A DNA stretch of 64,000 bases from Ferrovibrio sp965278975. GTDB lineage: Bacteria; Pseudomonadota; Alphaproteobacteria; Ferrovibrionales; Ferrovibrionaceae. Where the stretch lies: positions 434,001 to 498,000 of the forward strand of contig NZ_OZ257126.1 in assembly GCF_965278975.1 (NCBI RefSeq). The letters run 5' to 3'. Position 1 is the first letter of the stretch, and every line of letters begins with the position of its first letter. The notes beneath the pieces were generated by a model, which did not search any database, had not been told where the DNA came from, and saw only the letters and a list, made by a program, of their open reading frames with translations. The translations under genes and the position numbers were made by a program. This document shows positions 8,000 through 16,798 of the stretch, in pieces.

Positions 8000-8794
8000 T
8001 TAAGCGGCGATGGTATCGACCATGCCACAGAGGCCACGCACCAGGCTGTAGGGAGCCAGCATCGAGGTTTTCGGGTTGCTCGGCAGCACTTGAGCCACCA
8101 CATGGCTGCTGAAACTGCCGAAGGCGCCGCTGGCCTCAACGCTATGCTGGTTGCGCGGCTCGGTGGGATCGACCATCAGCCGCACCCGGGTAAGGTCAAA
8201 ACCAAGGCCGGCCAGCGCCACCGCAGCCACTACATTGGCATTTTGCGGGAAAGCCAGTGCCGCCTCGCGTGCGCTGCCTTCGAAAAACGGGGTAGGCTCG
8301 CTCACCTTGGCAAGATCGATCATGCTTTCGGCCTTGGTGCCAAGCCATGCCTTAGGTGCCTTGCGCCCGGTATACTCGACCCGCTCCAGTCCGGCATGGC
8401 GCGCCGCGCCGAGGGCATCCAGCCCTCCCAGGGCACCGGCGGGCACCAGCAATCTTGCCCCCCCCGTTTTGGCGGCACTGCGCAAGGCGGCCTCCAACTG
8501 GGCATCGGCCAAAGCGCCAACGGAAGCAATCAGCAGATCCACGCCGCCACTGAGAATTGCTGCAGCATGGGCGCGCAAGCCGCCATGGCCCGCTGCCTCC
8601 ACGACGATGCCGGGCTGCTTTGCCAGCAATCCCGCGGCATCACCCACCAATGGCAACCCCTGGGGCAGAGCACGTTGTGATTCAGGTCGCAACAGAACGC
8701 CAACCAGCGTCATGTCATCACGGCCGGCAATCGCTTCCGCTACCAGGCCACCAATGGCGCCATAACCGATCAAGCCCACCCGCAATGCCGGCAT
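8000..8794 (-). CDS. aspartate dehydrogenase-like oxidoreductase, second copy
   Basis: 264 residues from the ATG at 8794, which follows the LivF-type stop by 4 bases; longer in-frame readings would overlap the ATPase gene. The Rossmann motif GLIGYGAIGG is at residues 6-15, FPQNANVVAAVALAG matches the family core, and NQHSVE supplies the catalytic-type histidine. It is clearly related to, but diverged from, the gene at 1542-2366. It is the last gene of the large operon that begins with coxL at 21572. Because that operon encodes a hydroxylase, ring-cleaving dioxygenase and amidohydrolase-like protein, this enzyme may release ammonia from an amino-acid-like product (inference). The true substrate may not be aspartate. 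Confidence 0.85.
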   Translation of the reverse strand: MPALRVGLIGYGAIGGLVAEAIAGRDDMTLVGVLLRPESQRALPQGLPLVGDAAGLLAKQPGIVVEAAGHGGLRAHAAAILSGGVDLLIASVGALADAQLEAALRSAAKTGGARLLVPAGALGGLDALGAARHAGLERVEYTGRKAPKAWLGTKAESMIDLAKVSEPTPFFEGSAREAALAFPQNANVVAAVALAGLGFDLTRVRLMVDPTEPRNQHSVEASGAFGSFSSHVVAQVLPSNPKTSMLAPYSLVRGLCGMVDTIAA

Positions 8795-8798
8795 GGCA

Positions 8799-9518
8799 TC
8801 ATCCCCCAAGATAGGCGCGCAGCACATCCTTGTTGCCGAGCAACGCCGCCGATGTATCCGCCGCCACCACGCGGCCGGTCTCCAGCACATAAGCACGGGA
8901 GGCGACCGAAAGCGCGTTATGCACATTCTGCTCCACGAGCAGGATGGTCATGCCGGTTTTCTGCAACTCCCGCACCGCGCCCATCACTTCCTGGGCCAAT
9001 AGCGGGCTGAGGCCCAGGCTCGGCTCATCCAGCAGCAATAGAGTCGGCTCCGAGATCAGCGCACGGGCAATGGCCAGCATCTGCTGTTCGCCACCGGAAA
9101 GTGTGCCGGCCAACTGCTTGCGGCGTTCGCGCAGGCGCGGAAAACGGTTGAAACCATCTTCCACACGGGCATCCAGCTTGGCCTTGTCGTTGACGATATA
9201 ACCACCGAGTTGGAGATTTTCCTCCACGGTCATTTCCGGCCAGACATGGCGCTCTTCCGGGCAATGGGCGATACCAGCCCGCAGCACCTCGTCGGCGCGT
9301 TTGCCACCGATATCACCGCCCTTGAACAGGATGCTGCCGGCAGAAGGCGCCATCAGGCCGGAAATGGCACGCAGGGATGTGCTTTTCCCCGCACCATTGG
9401 AGCCAATCAGCGCCACCACCTCGCCCTGGGCGATATTGAAGCTGACGCCATGCAGCGCCTGCACCTTGCCATAGCTGACCTTGAGGTCGCGCAATTCCAG
9501 GATCGGTTGCTGCGTCAT
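8799..9518 (-). CDS. livF: LIV-type ABC transporter ATPase (LivF family)
   Basis: 239 residues. Walker A GSNGAGKST (about 37-45), signature LSGGEQQ and Walker B LLLLDEPSLGL mark an ABC ATPase; EERHVWPEMTVEENL is typical of the LivF branch. It would hydrolyse ATP on the cytoplasmic side of a HAAT-family importer. The start is the ATG at 9518, one base from the LivG stop. It is part of a complete set (binding protein 13333, LivH, LivM, LivG, LivF) inside the molybdenum hydroxylase operon, so the cargo is more likely an aromatic or heteroaromatic acid than leucine (inference). Confidence 0.95.
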   Translation of the reverse strand: MTQQPILELRDLKVSYGKVQALHGVSFNIAQGEVVALIGSNGAGKSTSLRAISGLMAPSAGSILFKGGDIGGKRADEVLRAGIAHCPEERHVWPEMTVEENLQLGGYIVNDKAKLDARVEDGFNRFPRLRERRKQLAGTLSGGEQQMLAIARALISEPTLLLLDEPSLGLSPLLAQEVMGAVRELQKTGMTILLVEQNVHNALSVASRAYVLETGRVVAADTSAALLGNKDVLRAYLGG

Positions 9519-9519
9519 A

Positions 9520-10284
9520 TCAATGCTCCGCCGCGCTGCCGAGATAAGCAGCGATCACTTCCGGATTGTTGCGCACTTCTTCCGGTCCGCCCTCGGCCAG
9601 CTTGAGGCCGAAATTCATCACCACGATGCGGTCGGAAATGCTCATCACCAGGTTCATGTTATGCTCAACCAGCAGCAATGCCTCGATCTGGCTGCCCACC
9701 AACCCCTTCAGGATCGTGCCCAGCTTCAATGCCTCTTCGGAATTGAGGCCGGCTGCCGGCTCGTCCAGCATCAGCAGGCGCGGCCGGGCACCAAGGCCGA
9801 TGCCGACTTCCAGCAGTCGCAACTCACCGCAGGAAAGCGAGGCGGCTTCGGTATTCATGCGCGCCCCAAGACCGATCAGTTCGACAATCTCGGCGGCGCT
9901 ATCGCGCAGCCGGGTTTCGCTCTGACGTACGCCGCCGCCAGGCAGCAGGGTGGCAAGCAGTGACAGCGTGCCCTGGCGCTGATGCGCGGTCAGGATATTC
10001 TCGAAAACGCTAAGCCCCTTGAGAATGTTGGTTTTCTGGAAGCTGCGCACCACACCGAGCCGAGCAATATCGTGTGGCGCCCGCCCCGTCACCACCTTGC
10101 CTTCGAAAGCCGCCGATCCCTCAGTCGGTTTGAGGAAGCCGGTAATCATGTTGAAGCAAGTTGTCTTGCCGGCGCCATTCGGGCCGATCAGACTGACGAT
10201 CTCACCCTTGTTGACCGCGAAAGACACATCGTTCACAGCGGTGATGCCGCCGAAGCGCATGCGGAGATTATTTACCTGCAACAT
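9520..10284 (-). CDS. livG: LIV-type ABC transporter ATPase (LivG family)
   Basis: 254 residues. Walker A GPNGAGKTT, the LivG signature LSCGELRLLEVGIGL and Walker B LLMLDEPAAGLN are present, with the usual family ending AYLGSAAEH. It differs from most LivG proteins in having Cys in place of the second Tyr/Gly of the LSYGxQ-type signature. The start codon overlaps the LivM stop (TGATG), showing translational coupling. It works with LivF (8799-9518) to power the LivH/LivM channel. Confidence 0.95.
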   Translation of the reverse strand: MLQVNNLRMRFGGITAVNDVSFAVNKGEIVSLIGPNGAGKTTCFNMITGFLKPTEGSAAFEGKVVTGRAPHDIARLGVVRSFQKTNILKGLSVFENILTAHQRQGTLSLLATLLPGGGVRQSETRLRDSAAEIVELIGLGARMNTEAASLSCGELRLLEVGIGLGARPRLLMLDEPAAGLNSEEALKLGTILKGLVGSQIEALLLVEHNMNLVMSISDRIVVMNFGLKLAEGGPEEVRNNPEVIAAYLGSAAEH

Positions 10285-11243
10285 CAGATGGCCTCCTTGG
10301 CGCGGACATAGCTGTCGCGCTTGTCGGTGAGGAAACCCATGATGCCGCGCGGCATGAACAGCACCACGGCAATCACGATGGCGCCGAAGATGGAAAGCCG
10401 TAGTTCCTTGAAATCGCGCAGATATTCTTCCAGCACCACAACCACCAGGGCGCCGAGCACCGGACCAACCAGCGTACCCTTGCCCCCCAATAGCACCATG
10501 ATGATGGTGGAGGCCATGAAGCTGAAGCCGAACACTTCCGGGCCGACAAAGGAGATGTAATGCGCGTAGAAGCCGCCGCTCAGGCCCGCCAGCGCCGCAG
10601 CGATGACAAAGGTGAGCAAGGCATAGTGGAACGGCGAGATGCCAACCGACTGCGCCACAAAGCGGTTCTCACGGATCGCCACCGCACCACGACCGATATT
10701 GGAGTGGACGAAGCGGAAAGCGATGTATAGCACGATAGCAGCCAGCAGCAGCGCAATATAGTAGAAGCCGGTTTTCTGCCCCAGTGCATCCAGCCCGGCG
10801 ATGCTAGGCGGCTTGCGAATACCCGAAATACCCATCGGGCCATTGGTCAGGGCCACCCAGTTGTTTGCCACCAGACGCAGCACTTCGGCGAAGCAGAGCG
10901 TGATGATGACAAAGAACGGGCCACGCAGCCGTAGCGTGATGGCGCCAATCGCCAGACCGGCGATAGCGGCAATGACGCCGGCGAAGGGGATGGTCAGTTC
11001 AATCGGCAGACCCAGCTTGGACGAACCAATGGCGGCGGCATAGGCGCCAACGCCAAGGAAAGCCATATGGCCGAGCGGGAATTCACCGACATAGCCGACG
11101 ATCAGATTGAAGCTGGTCGCCAGGATCAGCGAAAACAGCACCATGACCCCGAGATGCAGCACATACTCGTTGCGTACCAGCAGTGGCAGCAGCGCCGCGA
11201 CGGCAATAAAGGCCAACAGGATATTACGTTCGGTATTGCGCAT
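10284..11243 (-). CDS. livM: LIV-type ABC transporter permease (LivM family)
   Basis: 319 residues, strongly hydrophobic with about 8-9 predicted membrane segments. The family motifs FNLIVGYVGEFPLGHMAFLGVGAYAAA (given by its first residues FNLIVGYVGE, near 47-56) and the EAA-like loop with GRGAVAIREN near 190-199 are clear. It forms the inner-membrane channel with LivH. The ATG overlaps the LivH stop (TAATG). The transport substrate is not predictable from the permease. Confidence 0.94.
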   Translation of the reverse strand: MRNTERNILLAFIAVAALLPLLVRNEYVLHLGVMVLFSLILATSFNLIVGYVGEFPLGHMAFLGVGAYAAAIGSSKLGLPIELTIPFAGVIAAIAGLAIGAITLRLRGPFFVIITLCFAEVLRLVANNWVALTNGPMGISGIRKPPSIAGLDALGQKTGFYYIALLLAAIVLYIAFRFVHSNIGRGAVAIRENRFVAQSVGISPFHYALLTFVIAAALAGLSGGFYAHYISFVGPEVFGFSFMASTIIMVLLGGKGTLVGPVLGALVVVVLEEYLRDFKELRLSIFGAIVIAVVLFMPRGIMGFLTDKRDSYVRAKEAI

Positions 11244-12115
11244 TACACCCGCTCCGCGCGCTTGGAAAACAGGCCATAAGGCCGGACCAGCAGCATGACG
11301 ATGACCATGGCGAAGCCAATGGCATCGACATAGCCGGTGCCGACATAGCCGCCCCAGATTGCTTCAACGAGACCCAGCACCAAACCGCCGACAATCGCGC
11401 CGGGGAAGCTGCCCATGCCGCCGAAAATCACCACGACGAAGGCTTTCAGGCTGACCAGGCCGCCGATTGTGGGCTGCGCCACATAGATCGAGCCGAGCAA
11501 CATGCCGGCAACGCTGGCCAGAACAATGCCCATGGCAAAGGTGGTGGCGTAGACCTGGGCAGTCTGGATACCGGCGAGTTTCGCCGCCATGGTATCCTGG
11601 AAAGTGGCGCGCATGGCACGACCGAGCTTAGTGTGCTGAATGATCAGATGCGCGGCCAAGATCAACAAGGCAGCAATGCCGACAATGGCAAGCCGTGCCT
11701 TGGTAAGCACCACGGGGCCGAGGAAGATCGGCGCATTAGGCATCGGGCCGGTGACTTTCAGCGGCGCCGTACCATAGATAAGCAGGGCCGTGTTCACCAG
11801 GAAGATGGATAGGCCGATGGTGAGCAGGATGCCGGGCTCTTCGCCCTGTTCACGCACGCGCTCGATCAGCACGCGCTCGATCAGCCAGCCGGCAGCGCCC
11901 ATCACCACGATCACTGCCAACAACGACGGAAAGAAACCGAGGCCGAGATGCACGGTAAAGGTCCAGCCAAGCAGGCCGCCAACCATGTATATATCGCCAT
12001 GCGCGAAATTCACCACGCGCATCAAGCCGAAGACCAGGGTGAGGCCAATGGCGGACAGCGCATAGAAGCTGCCATTCACCAGGCCGTTGGCCACCAATTG
12101 CAGTAAGAAATCCAT
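11243..12115 (-). CDS. livH: LIV-type ABC transporter permease (LivH family)
   Basis: 290 residues from ATG 12115. About 7-8 membrane segments; NGLVNGSFYALSAIGLTLVF at the N terminus and RVVNFAHGDIYMVG are diagnostic of LivH. A GTG two codons upstream (12121) is in frame, but the G-rich stretch before it sits better for the ATG at 12115. A strong GC hairpin (12164-12192) separates it from the binding-protein gene, which probably lowers permease expression relative to the binding protein. Confidence 0.93.
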   Translation of the reverse strand: MDFLLQLVANGLVNGSFYALSAIGLTLVFGLMRVVNFAHGDIYMVGGLLGWTFTVHLGLGFFPSLLAVIVVMGAAGWLIERVLIERVREQGEEPGILLTIGLSIFLVNTALLIYGTAPLKVTGPMPNAPIFLGPVVLTKARLAIVGIAALLILAAHLIIQHTKLGRAMRATFQDTMAAKLAGIQTAQVYATTFAMGIVLASVAGMLLGSIYVAQPTIGGLVSLKAFVVVIFGGMGSFPGAIVGGLVLGLVEAIWGGYVGTGYVDAIGFAMVIVMLLVRPYGLFSKRAERV

Positions 12116-12163
12116 CTTCACCCCCGCCTACTGATAGAGACTACTGGCTACTGAAAGAGAATA

Positions 12164-12192
12164 CCGGCCGGCGGCATAAGGCCGCCGGCCGG
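12164..12192 (-). other. GC-rich intercistronic hairpin after the binding-protein gene
   Basis: Perfect 12-base arms CCGGCCGGCGGC (12164-12175) and GCCGCCGGCCGG (12181-12192) enclose a 5-base loop. It lies 7 bases past the binding-protein stop (12200) and has no T run on either side, so it looks like an mRNA 3'-stabilising or attenuating structure, not a full terminator. Equivalent hairpins occur at 38277-38298 and 45631-45655. Confidence 0.75.
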
Positions 12193-12199
12193 CCTATGC

Positions 12200-13333
12200 T
12201 TACTTACCGATCGAGGTCGAAGCCGCAACCACCGGCACGCCACCACGCAGCTGCACCAGCACCACGTCAAAGCCATGGGCCTGGCCCTTGGCATCGAAGC
12301 TGAACTTGCCGTTCGGGCCTTCGTAGTTGGTCTTGGTCAGGGCCTCACGGATCTTCTCCGGATCGGTGGAACCACCGCGCTGGATCGCATCCATGATGAT
12401 GTTGATCGCATTGAAGCCAGCCGCGCCATACTTGCCCGGCTTCTCCTTGGTCTTCGCCTCATAGGCAGCAACGAAGGCCTGGTTCTTCGGGGTGGTCATG
12501 GTCGAGGCATAAGGCACCGCAGCGTAGATGCCTTCGGAAGCCTTCTCGGTCAGGCGCATGAAGTCGGCGGTGGCCCAGGAGCCGACACCGAAGATCTTCA
12601 GGTTGAGGGCGAACTCGGCCTTCTGCTTGACGAAGATCGAACCATCCTGAGTTTCAGCGGCGACAAACACGCCATCGGCGCCTGAAGCCTTCAGCTTGGC
12701 CAGCAGGGTATAGAAGTCGGTGGTGCCGTGATCGAAGTAATCCTTCATCACGGTGGTGGCACCCAGCGCCTTCATGTTCTTTTCGAACTCTTCCACACCG
12801 CCACGGCCCCAATCGTCATTGACGCCGATATAGGCCACTTTGCGCAGCTTGAGCTGGTCATAGAGGATCTTGGCGAAAGCCTCGGCCAGCAGGGCATCGG
12901 TCTCGGTCGCACGGAAGAAGTAGCGGTTGCCCTTCTCCGTCAGGTCGGCCTTGGACGACACGCCGGTAACCAGCGGGATCTTGTAGTTCTCGGCCACCGG
13001 CATCACCGCCAGGGTGGCGGAGCTGCAGAAGGCGCCGGAGAGCACGGTCACCTTGTCGCGCTGGATCAGCTTCTCGGCCGCGTTCACCGACTTGGCCGGA
13101 TTGCACGAACCGTCTTCGATGATCAGTTCAACCTTCTTGCCGAGCACGCCGCCGGCAGCATTGCGCTGCTCGACCGCGAGTTCGGAGCCGGCGACATCGG
13201 CCTTGCCGTTATAGGCTACCGAGCCGGTAAGCGGCTGGATGACGCCGATCTTGATGGTGTCCTGCGCCTGGGCGGGCTGGCCCAGGAACAATGCGGCGGC
13301 GGCTACAGCGCCGAATAAAGCAGTCCGTTTCAT
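12200..13333 (-). CDS. livK: LIV-type ABC transporter substrate-binding protein (LivK family)
   Basis: 377 residues with a classical Sec signal (MKRTALFGAVAAAALFLG, cleavage after AQA near residue 23). The mature protein starts DTIKIGVIQPLTGSVAYNGK, the standard opening of type 1 periplasmic binding proteins, and contains DDWGRGGVEEFEK near the hinge. AAGGAGG precedes the ATG at good distance. It is the first transporter gene of the operon, 37 bases after coxG. It should deliver the substrate of the hydroxylase/dioxygenase enzymes encoded upstream (inference from the operon). Confidence 0.95.
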   Translation of the reverse strand: MKRTALFGAVAAAALFLGQPAQAQDTIKIGVIQPLTGSVAYNGKADVAGSELAVEQRNAAGGVLGKKVELIIEDGSCNPAKSVNAAEKLIQRDKVTVLSGAFCSSATLAVMPVAENYKIPLVTGVSSKADLTEKGNRYFFRATETDALLAEAFAKILYDQLKLRKVAYIGVNDDWGRGGVEEFEKNMKALGATTVMKDYFDHGTTDFYTLLAKLKASGADGVFVAAETQDGSIFVKQKAEFALNLKIFGVGSWATADFMRLTEKASEGIYAAVPYASTMTTPKNQAFVAAYEAKTKEKPGKYGAAGFNAINIIMDAIQRGGSTDPEKIREALTKTNYEGPNGKFSFDAKGQAHGFDVVLVQLRGGVPVVAASTSIGK

Positions 13334-13370
13334 GCACTCCTCCTTGTCGTCTTTGGTTGGCTAGGGTTGA

Positions 13371-13991
13371 TCACATCACACTGTTGCGACGGCCGATAAG
13401 CGCGCGGAAGAATCCGACAATCGCATCGCGGACGATCGACCAGAGGAGCCGACCGGCATCCAGCGACTGCGCTGGCGGCGGTGGCAAAACTTGTTCCAGA
13501 GCCTTGGCTGGCACGGCACCAGTATCCGAGACCGCTACCGGCACGCGGGCGGCAAGCTGGGCTTCCAGGTTGCGCACGAATTCAGCGGTGATGCGGTTGG
13601 CAATTTCCTTCACCACGCCGGCTTTGCCGAATTGCGCCAGTGCGCCGGCCAGATTGATGGTGCAATCCACCGCCACGCGGCTGCCCTTGGCGTCGGGCAG
13701 CACGCGGTAGGTCATGCTGCCGGATGCACGGGAATTACTCTTGGCGTCCGCGCCTTTACCCTCGACATGACCGCTCATGGCGGCATCATCGCGCTTCAGC
13801 GTCACATCGCCTTCGAAAGAAGCAGCCAACGGACCGACCTTGACCGAGAATTGGCCGCGATAGCGGTCATCGCCCAATTCAGCCAGAATCGCTGCACCTG
13901 GCAGGCAGGAGGCAACCAGCCGCACATCGGAAAAGGCGCCCCACACCACATCGGGGCCATGCGCAACGGTGAATTCCTTCTCGATCTGCAT
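13371..13991 (-). CDS. CoxG-like SRPBCC protein with C-terminal membrane anchor
   Basis: 206 residues. The first ~145 form a SRPBCC/CoxG domain (EKEFTVAHGPDVVWGAFSDV, then SCLPGA and the RGQFSVKVGPL core). A linker with PPPPAQ leads to a short hydrophobic helix near the C terminus (WSIVRDAIVGFFRALI). In Oligotropha carboxidovorans CoxG helps attach CO dehydrogenase to the membrane; CoxG homologues accompany many non-CO molybdenum hydroxylases. It shares an operon with coxLMS (17854-21572), supporting membrane recruitment or maturation of that hydroxylase. GAGGA lies just before the ATG. Confidence 0.9.
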   Translation of the reverse strand: MQIEKEFTVAHGPDVVWGAFSDVRLVASCLPGAAILAELGDDRYRGQFSVKVGPLAASFEGDVTLKRDDAAMSGHVEGKGADAKSNSRASGSMTYRVLPDAKGSRVAVDCTINLAGALAQFGKAGVVKEIANRITAEFVRNLEAQLAARVPVAVSDTGAVPAKALEQVLPPPPAQSLDAGRLLWSIVRDAIVGFFRALIGRRNSVM

Positions 13992-14003
13992 CGCTTTAAA
14001 TCC

Positions 14004-15407
14004 TCAATACATGCCCAGCGCCGAAGCGCCGCTACGCGGATCAGCCGCAGCCAAATGCGGCAGGCCAGCCCGCATCATCACCACCTGCTGCACCGAGCGA
14101 TGGGCGAAACGCTGCAATGCCTTGTCCGGTGCCGTGCCGTCAGCGAAATGCACACCGTCCTCGGCACTCAGTTCATCCTTGTCATCCAGGGCCCAGCGCG
14201 GATTGGTCACTGCTTCCGCAGGCGCCACACCGGCCAACAGGTCGACAAGAGTCTGGCTGTTCCACGGCAACTGGTTGACGCCACCCGGCGTCGCGCCGAG
14301 GCACAAAGTCTCACCATGGCGCAGAGCCCAGGCATGCAAGGTGGTCTGCGGCACGCGGCCGGCGGCCGGGGCATTGCGCGCCTGTGGCGGGGCGTTCAGG
14401 TCAAAACCACGGCCCGGACGATTGTTCAGCACAAGGCCGCTTTCCAGCACCACACCAGAGCCGAAGCGCGGGAAGGAATTGCTGTGTACCACCACCACGG
14501 CATTGCCCTGGTCATCGGCGGCCGTGACCACCGAAGTGCCTTCATCCATTGCTTCGCGGTTGCGCCTGCGCGATTCCTGGCGCTCGGCGCGCACAATCTG
14601 CAGCAGATCGCCGGCACCAGCCTGATAGAGGCTCAGCACATCTGCTAGGCGCGGCCCGCCGGTGGGTGCCGGCGTTGCCAGCAGCTCGATACGCTCACCC
14701 AGCACCATGCTGATGGCCGGCTGGCGCTTGGCCGGCCGGATACGCAGATCGGCAAGCGTGAGGAAACCGCCACGGCTCTGCACTTCTCCGGCAAGGCGGC
14801 GGCCATGGTCACCCGCGAAAAGATCGGCGCCTTCATCGGCGAAAGCCTCCAGCAAACGCCCCAGGCCCGGCAGGCGGCGCAACTCGCCGATCTGTGGCCG
14901 CCGGCCATGCGGGCAATAGGGATGATGCGGGCTGTAGCGACCGAGCAGCTCCTCCGCTTCATCAAGATAGCTCAGCGCCGTCCAACTCCACGGGATGCCG
15001 GAATCCGCCGCCTGTATTGCGGCTGCCACCAGTTGCTTGAGCGGCAAGGCGGCAAAGCCATGCAGCGTGGCATAGCCATCCGGCGCACCGGGAATACCAA
15101 TCGAGCGCGGGCCGACGCGTTCCAGAAGCGCGCCCTGCGCCAGACCCTGCGGACCAGGGCCGACACTGACAATGGTCTCCATCGTGCCATCGGCGCGGCG
15201 GTAGAGCGCCACAAGATCACCGGCCAAGCCGCATTTCATCGGCAAAGCAACGGTTTCCATGAAGCAGGCCGCCAACGCCGCATCGAATGCATTGCCGCCC
15301 TGGGCGAAAGCCGCAATTCCGGCGGCACTGGCAGCGGGATGCGCCGATGTCACCACCTTGTTGCCGGTGGCGGCGACAGTCTGACAAAGGCGCTCCAGGC
15401 TGTTCAT
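14004..15407 (-). CDS. gamma-glutamyltransferase-family Ntn hydrolase (possible amidohydrolase)
   Basis: 467 residues from ATG 15407, one base after the aldehyde dehydrogenase stop. The N-terminal half shows the GGT pattern (SAHPAASAAGIAAFAQGGNAFDAA near residue 20). The self-processing and nucleophile site is EGTSVVTAADDQGN with Thr291; the following NSFPRFGSGVV and ATPGGVNQ resemble the small subunit. No signal peptide is visible, unlike periplasmic GGTs. The best functional parallel is HpxW-type oxamate amidohydrolase, a cytoplasmic GGT-family enzyme in a catabolic operon. Located between ring-cleavage genes and CoxG, it probably hydrolyses an amide made during degradation (inference). It is slightly shorter than GGTs (about 530-580 residues). 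Confidence 0.82.
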   Translation of the reverse strand: MNSLERLCQTVAATGNKVVTSAHPAASAAGIAAFAQGGNAFDAALAACFMETVALPMKCGLAGDLVALYRRADGTMETIVSVGPGPQGLAQGALLERVGPRSIGIPGAPDGYATLHGFAALPLKQLVAAAIQAADSGIPWSWTALSYLDEAEELLGRYSPHHPYCPHGRRPQIGELRRLPGLGRLLEAFADEGADLFAGDHGRRLAGEVQSRGGFLTLADLRIRPAKRQPAISMVLGERIELLATPAPTGGPRLADVLSLYQAGAGDLLQIVRAERQESRRRNREAMDEGTSVVTAADDQGNAVVVVHSNSFPRFGSGVVLESGLVLNNRPGRGFDLNAPPQARNAPAAGRVPQTTLHAWALRHGETLCLGATPGGVNQLPWNSQTLVDLLAGVAPAEAVTNPRWALDDKDELSAEDGVHFADGTAPDKALQRFAHRSVQQVVMMRAGLPHLAAADPRSGASALGMY

Positions 15408-15408
15408 C

Positions 15409-16788
15409 TCAGGCCTTGATACCGATGAACTTGATCTGACAGAGTTCCTCGATGGCATAGCGCACGCCTTCGCGGCCAACACCGCTCTGCTTCACGCCAC
15501 CAAAGGGATACATATCAAGCCGGAAGCGGCTGGCCTGATTGACCCACAGCGCGCCGACATCGAAATCCTCGGCAAAGCGGAAGGCAGCAGCGAGATCGCG
15601 GGTAAATACCGCGCCCTGCAAGCCGAAATCCGAATCATTGGCGAGCTTCAGCGCTTCTTCGACATCATCGAACGGCACCACCACGGCAACCGGGCCGAAT
15701 ACTTCCTCGCACCACAGCCTGGCCTGGAACGGCAGATCGACGAGAATACCCGGGGAAACCGTGGCACCATCGCGCTTCGGCTCCAATGCATAGCGCGCAC
15801 CACGCGCGATGGCATCCTCGCACAGCGTCATCACCCGCCTGGCGGCGGCCTCCGTCACCATCGGACCGAGATCGCTGGCGGCATCATCGGCCCGCCCGAC
15901 CTTCAAGGCCTTGGCAGCAGCAACGAAAGCATCCAGGAATGCCGGCAGCACGGCACGCGCCACCAGCACGCGCTGTGCCGAGATGCATTGCTGGCCGCTG
16001 GCTTCGAAACCGGCGCCGGCGATCTTCTTGGCGGCATCAACCACATCAGCATCGGCCAACACGATATTGGCCGCATTGGAGCCAAGTTCGGCGACGAACT
16101 TCTTGGCACCGGCTGCACGCGCCAGGGCTTCGCCACCCGAAGTCGAGCCGGTGAAGCTGACAGCACGCACACCGGGATGCGACACCAGGGCGGTTGCTGT
16201 AATGCGGTCACCGGTGACCACACTGAACAGGCCTTCGGGCCAGCCGGCAGCGCGGAACACTTCAGCCAGACGCTGCGCCGTGCGCGTACCGGCAGGTGCC
16301 GGCTTCACCACGATTGCGTTGCCCGCCGCGATGGCCGGCGCCACTTTCTGCACCAGCAGGTTGATCGGCGCATTGAACGGCGTGATGCCGGCCACCACAC
16401 CATAGGGAATATGTCGGGTGAAACCGAAATGCCCCGCGCCCATGGCACTGGCATCCAGGGCCAGCACCTCACCGCTAATCTGCGGCAGGAAAGCGGCGCA
16501 AGCCTCGATGAACTCCACCCCGCGCTTCACCTCGCCGCGCGCAATGCGGATCGGCTTGCCAACATCCTCACGAATGATCTGGGCAAACTCTTCCGCTGCA
16601 CCTTGCAAGGCTATTGCCGCCGCTTTCAGCCAGGCGACACGCTGATGCACCGGCGCTTTGCGCTGCACTGTGAAGCAGGCTTCGGCAACGGCTACTGCCG
16701 CCGCCACGCCGGCCTCACCCTGCTCCGGCAGCTTGGTGATCAGGCTGCCGTCCTGGGGGTTGATCAGATCGATCGCGGGATAAGTCAT
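15409..16788 (-). CDS. NAD(P)-dependent aldehyde dehydrogenase in ring-cleavage operon
   Basis: 459 residues starting at ATG 16788, preceded by AGGAAG. Catalytic Cys268 (SGQQCISAQR) and Glu234 (FVAELGSN) are present, together with the C-terminal PFGGVKQSGVGREGVR. Located directly after the extradiol dioxygenase gene, the obvious role is oxidation of a ring-cleavage semialdehyde, as 2-aminomuconate or 2-hydroxymuconate semialdehyde dehydrogenases do (inference by context). The protein is highly similar along its length to the truncated aldehyde dehydrogenase at 1-1357, implying duplication or two related substrates. Its stop lies one base before the GGT-family gene. Confidence 0.93.
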   Translation of the reverse strand: MTYPAIDLINPQDGSLITKLPEQGEAGVAAAVAVAEACFTVQRKAPVHQRVAWLKAAAIALQGAAEEFAQIIREDVGKPIRIARGEVKRGVEFIEACAAFLPQISGEVLALDASAMGAGHFGFTRHIPYGVVAGITPFNAPINLLVQKVAPAIAAGNAIVVKPAPAGTRTAQRLAEVFRAAGWPEGLFSVVTGDRITATALVSHPGVRAVSFTGSTSGGEALARAAGAKKFVAELGSNAANIVLADADVVDAAKKIAGAGFEASGQQCISAQRVLVARAVLPAFLDAFVAAAKALKVGRADDAASDLGPMVTEAAARRVMTLCEDAIARGARYALEPKRDGATVSPGILVDLPFQARLWCEEVFGPVAVVVPFDDVEEALKLANDSDFGLQGAVFTRDLAAAFRFAEDFDVGALWVNQASRFRLDMYPFGGVKQSGVGREGVRYAIEELCQIKFIGIKA

Positions 16789-16798
16789 GGCCGACTTC

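Noticed and set aside
12164..12192. Rho-independent terminator after the binding-protein gene
   Set aside because: There is no T run on either strand and the same operon continues, so it was listed as an intercistronic hairpin.
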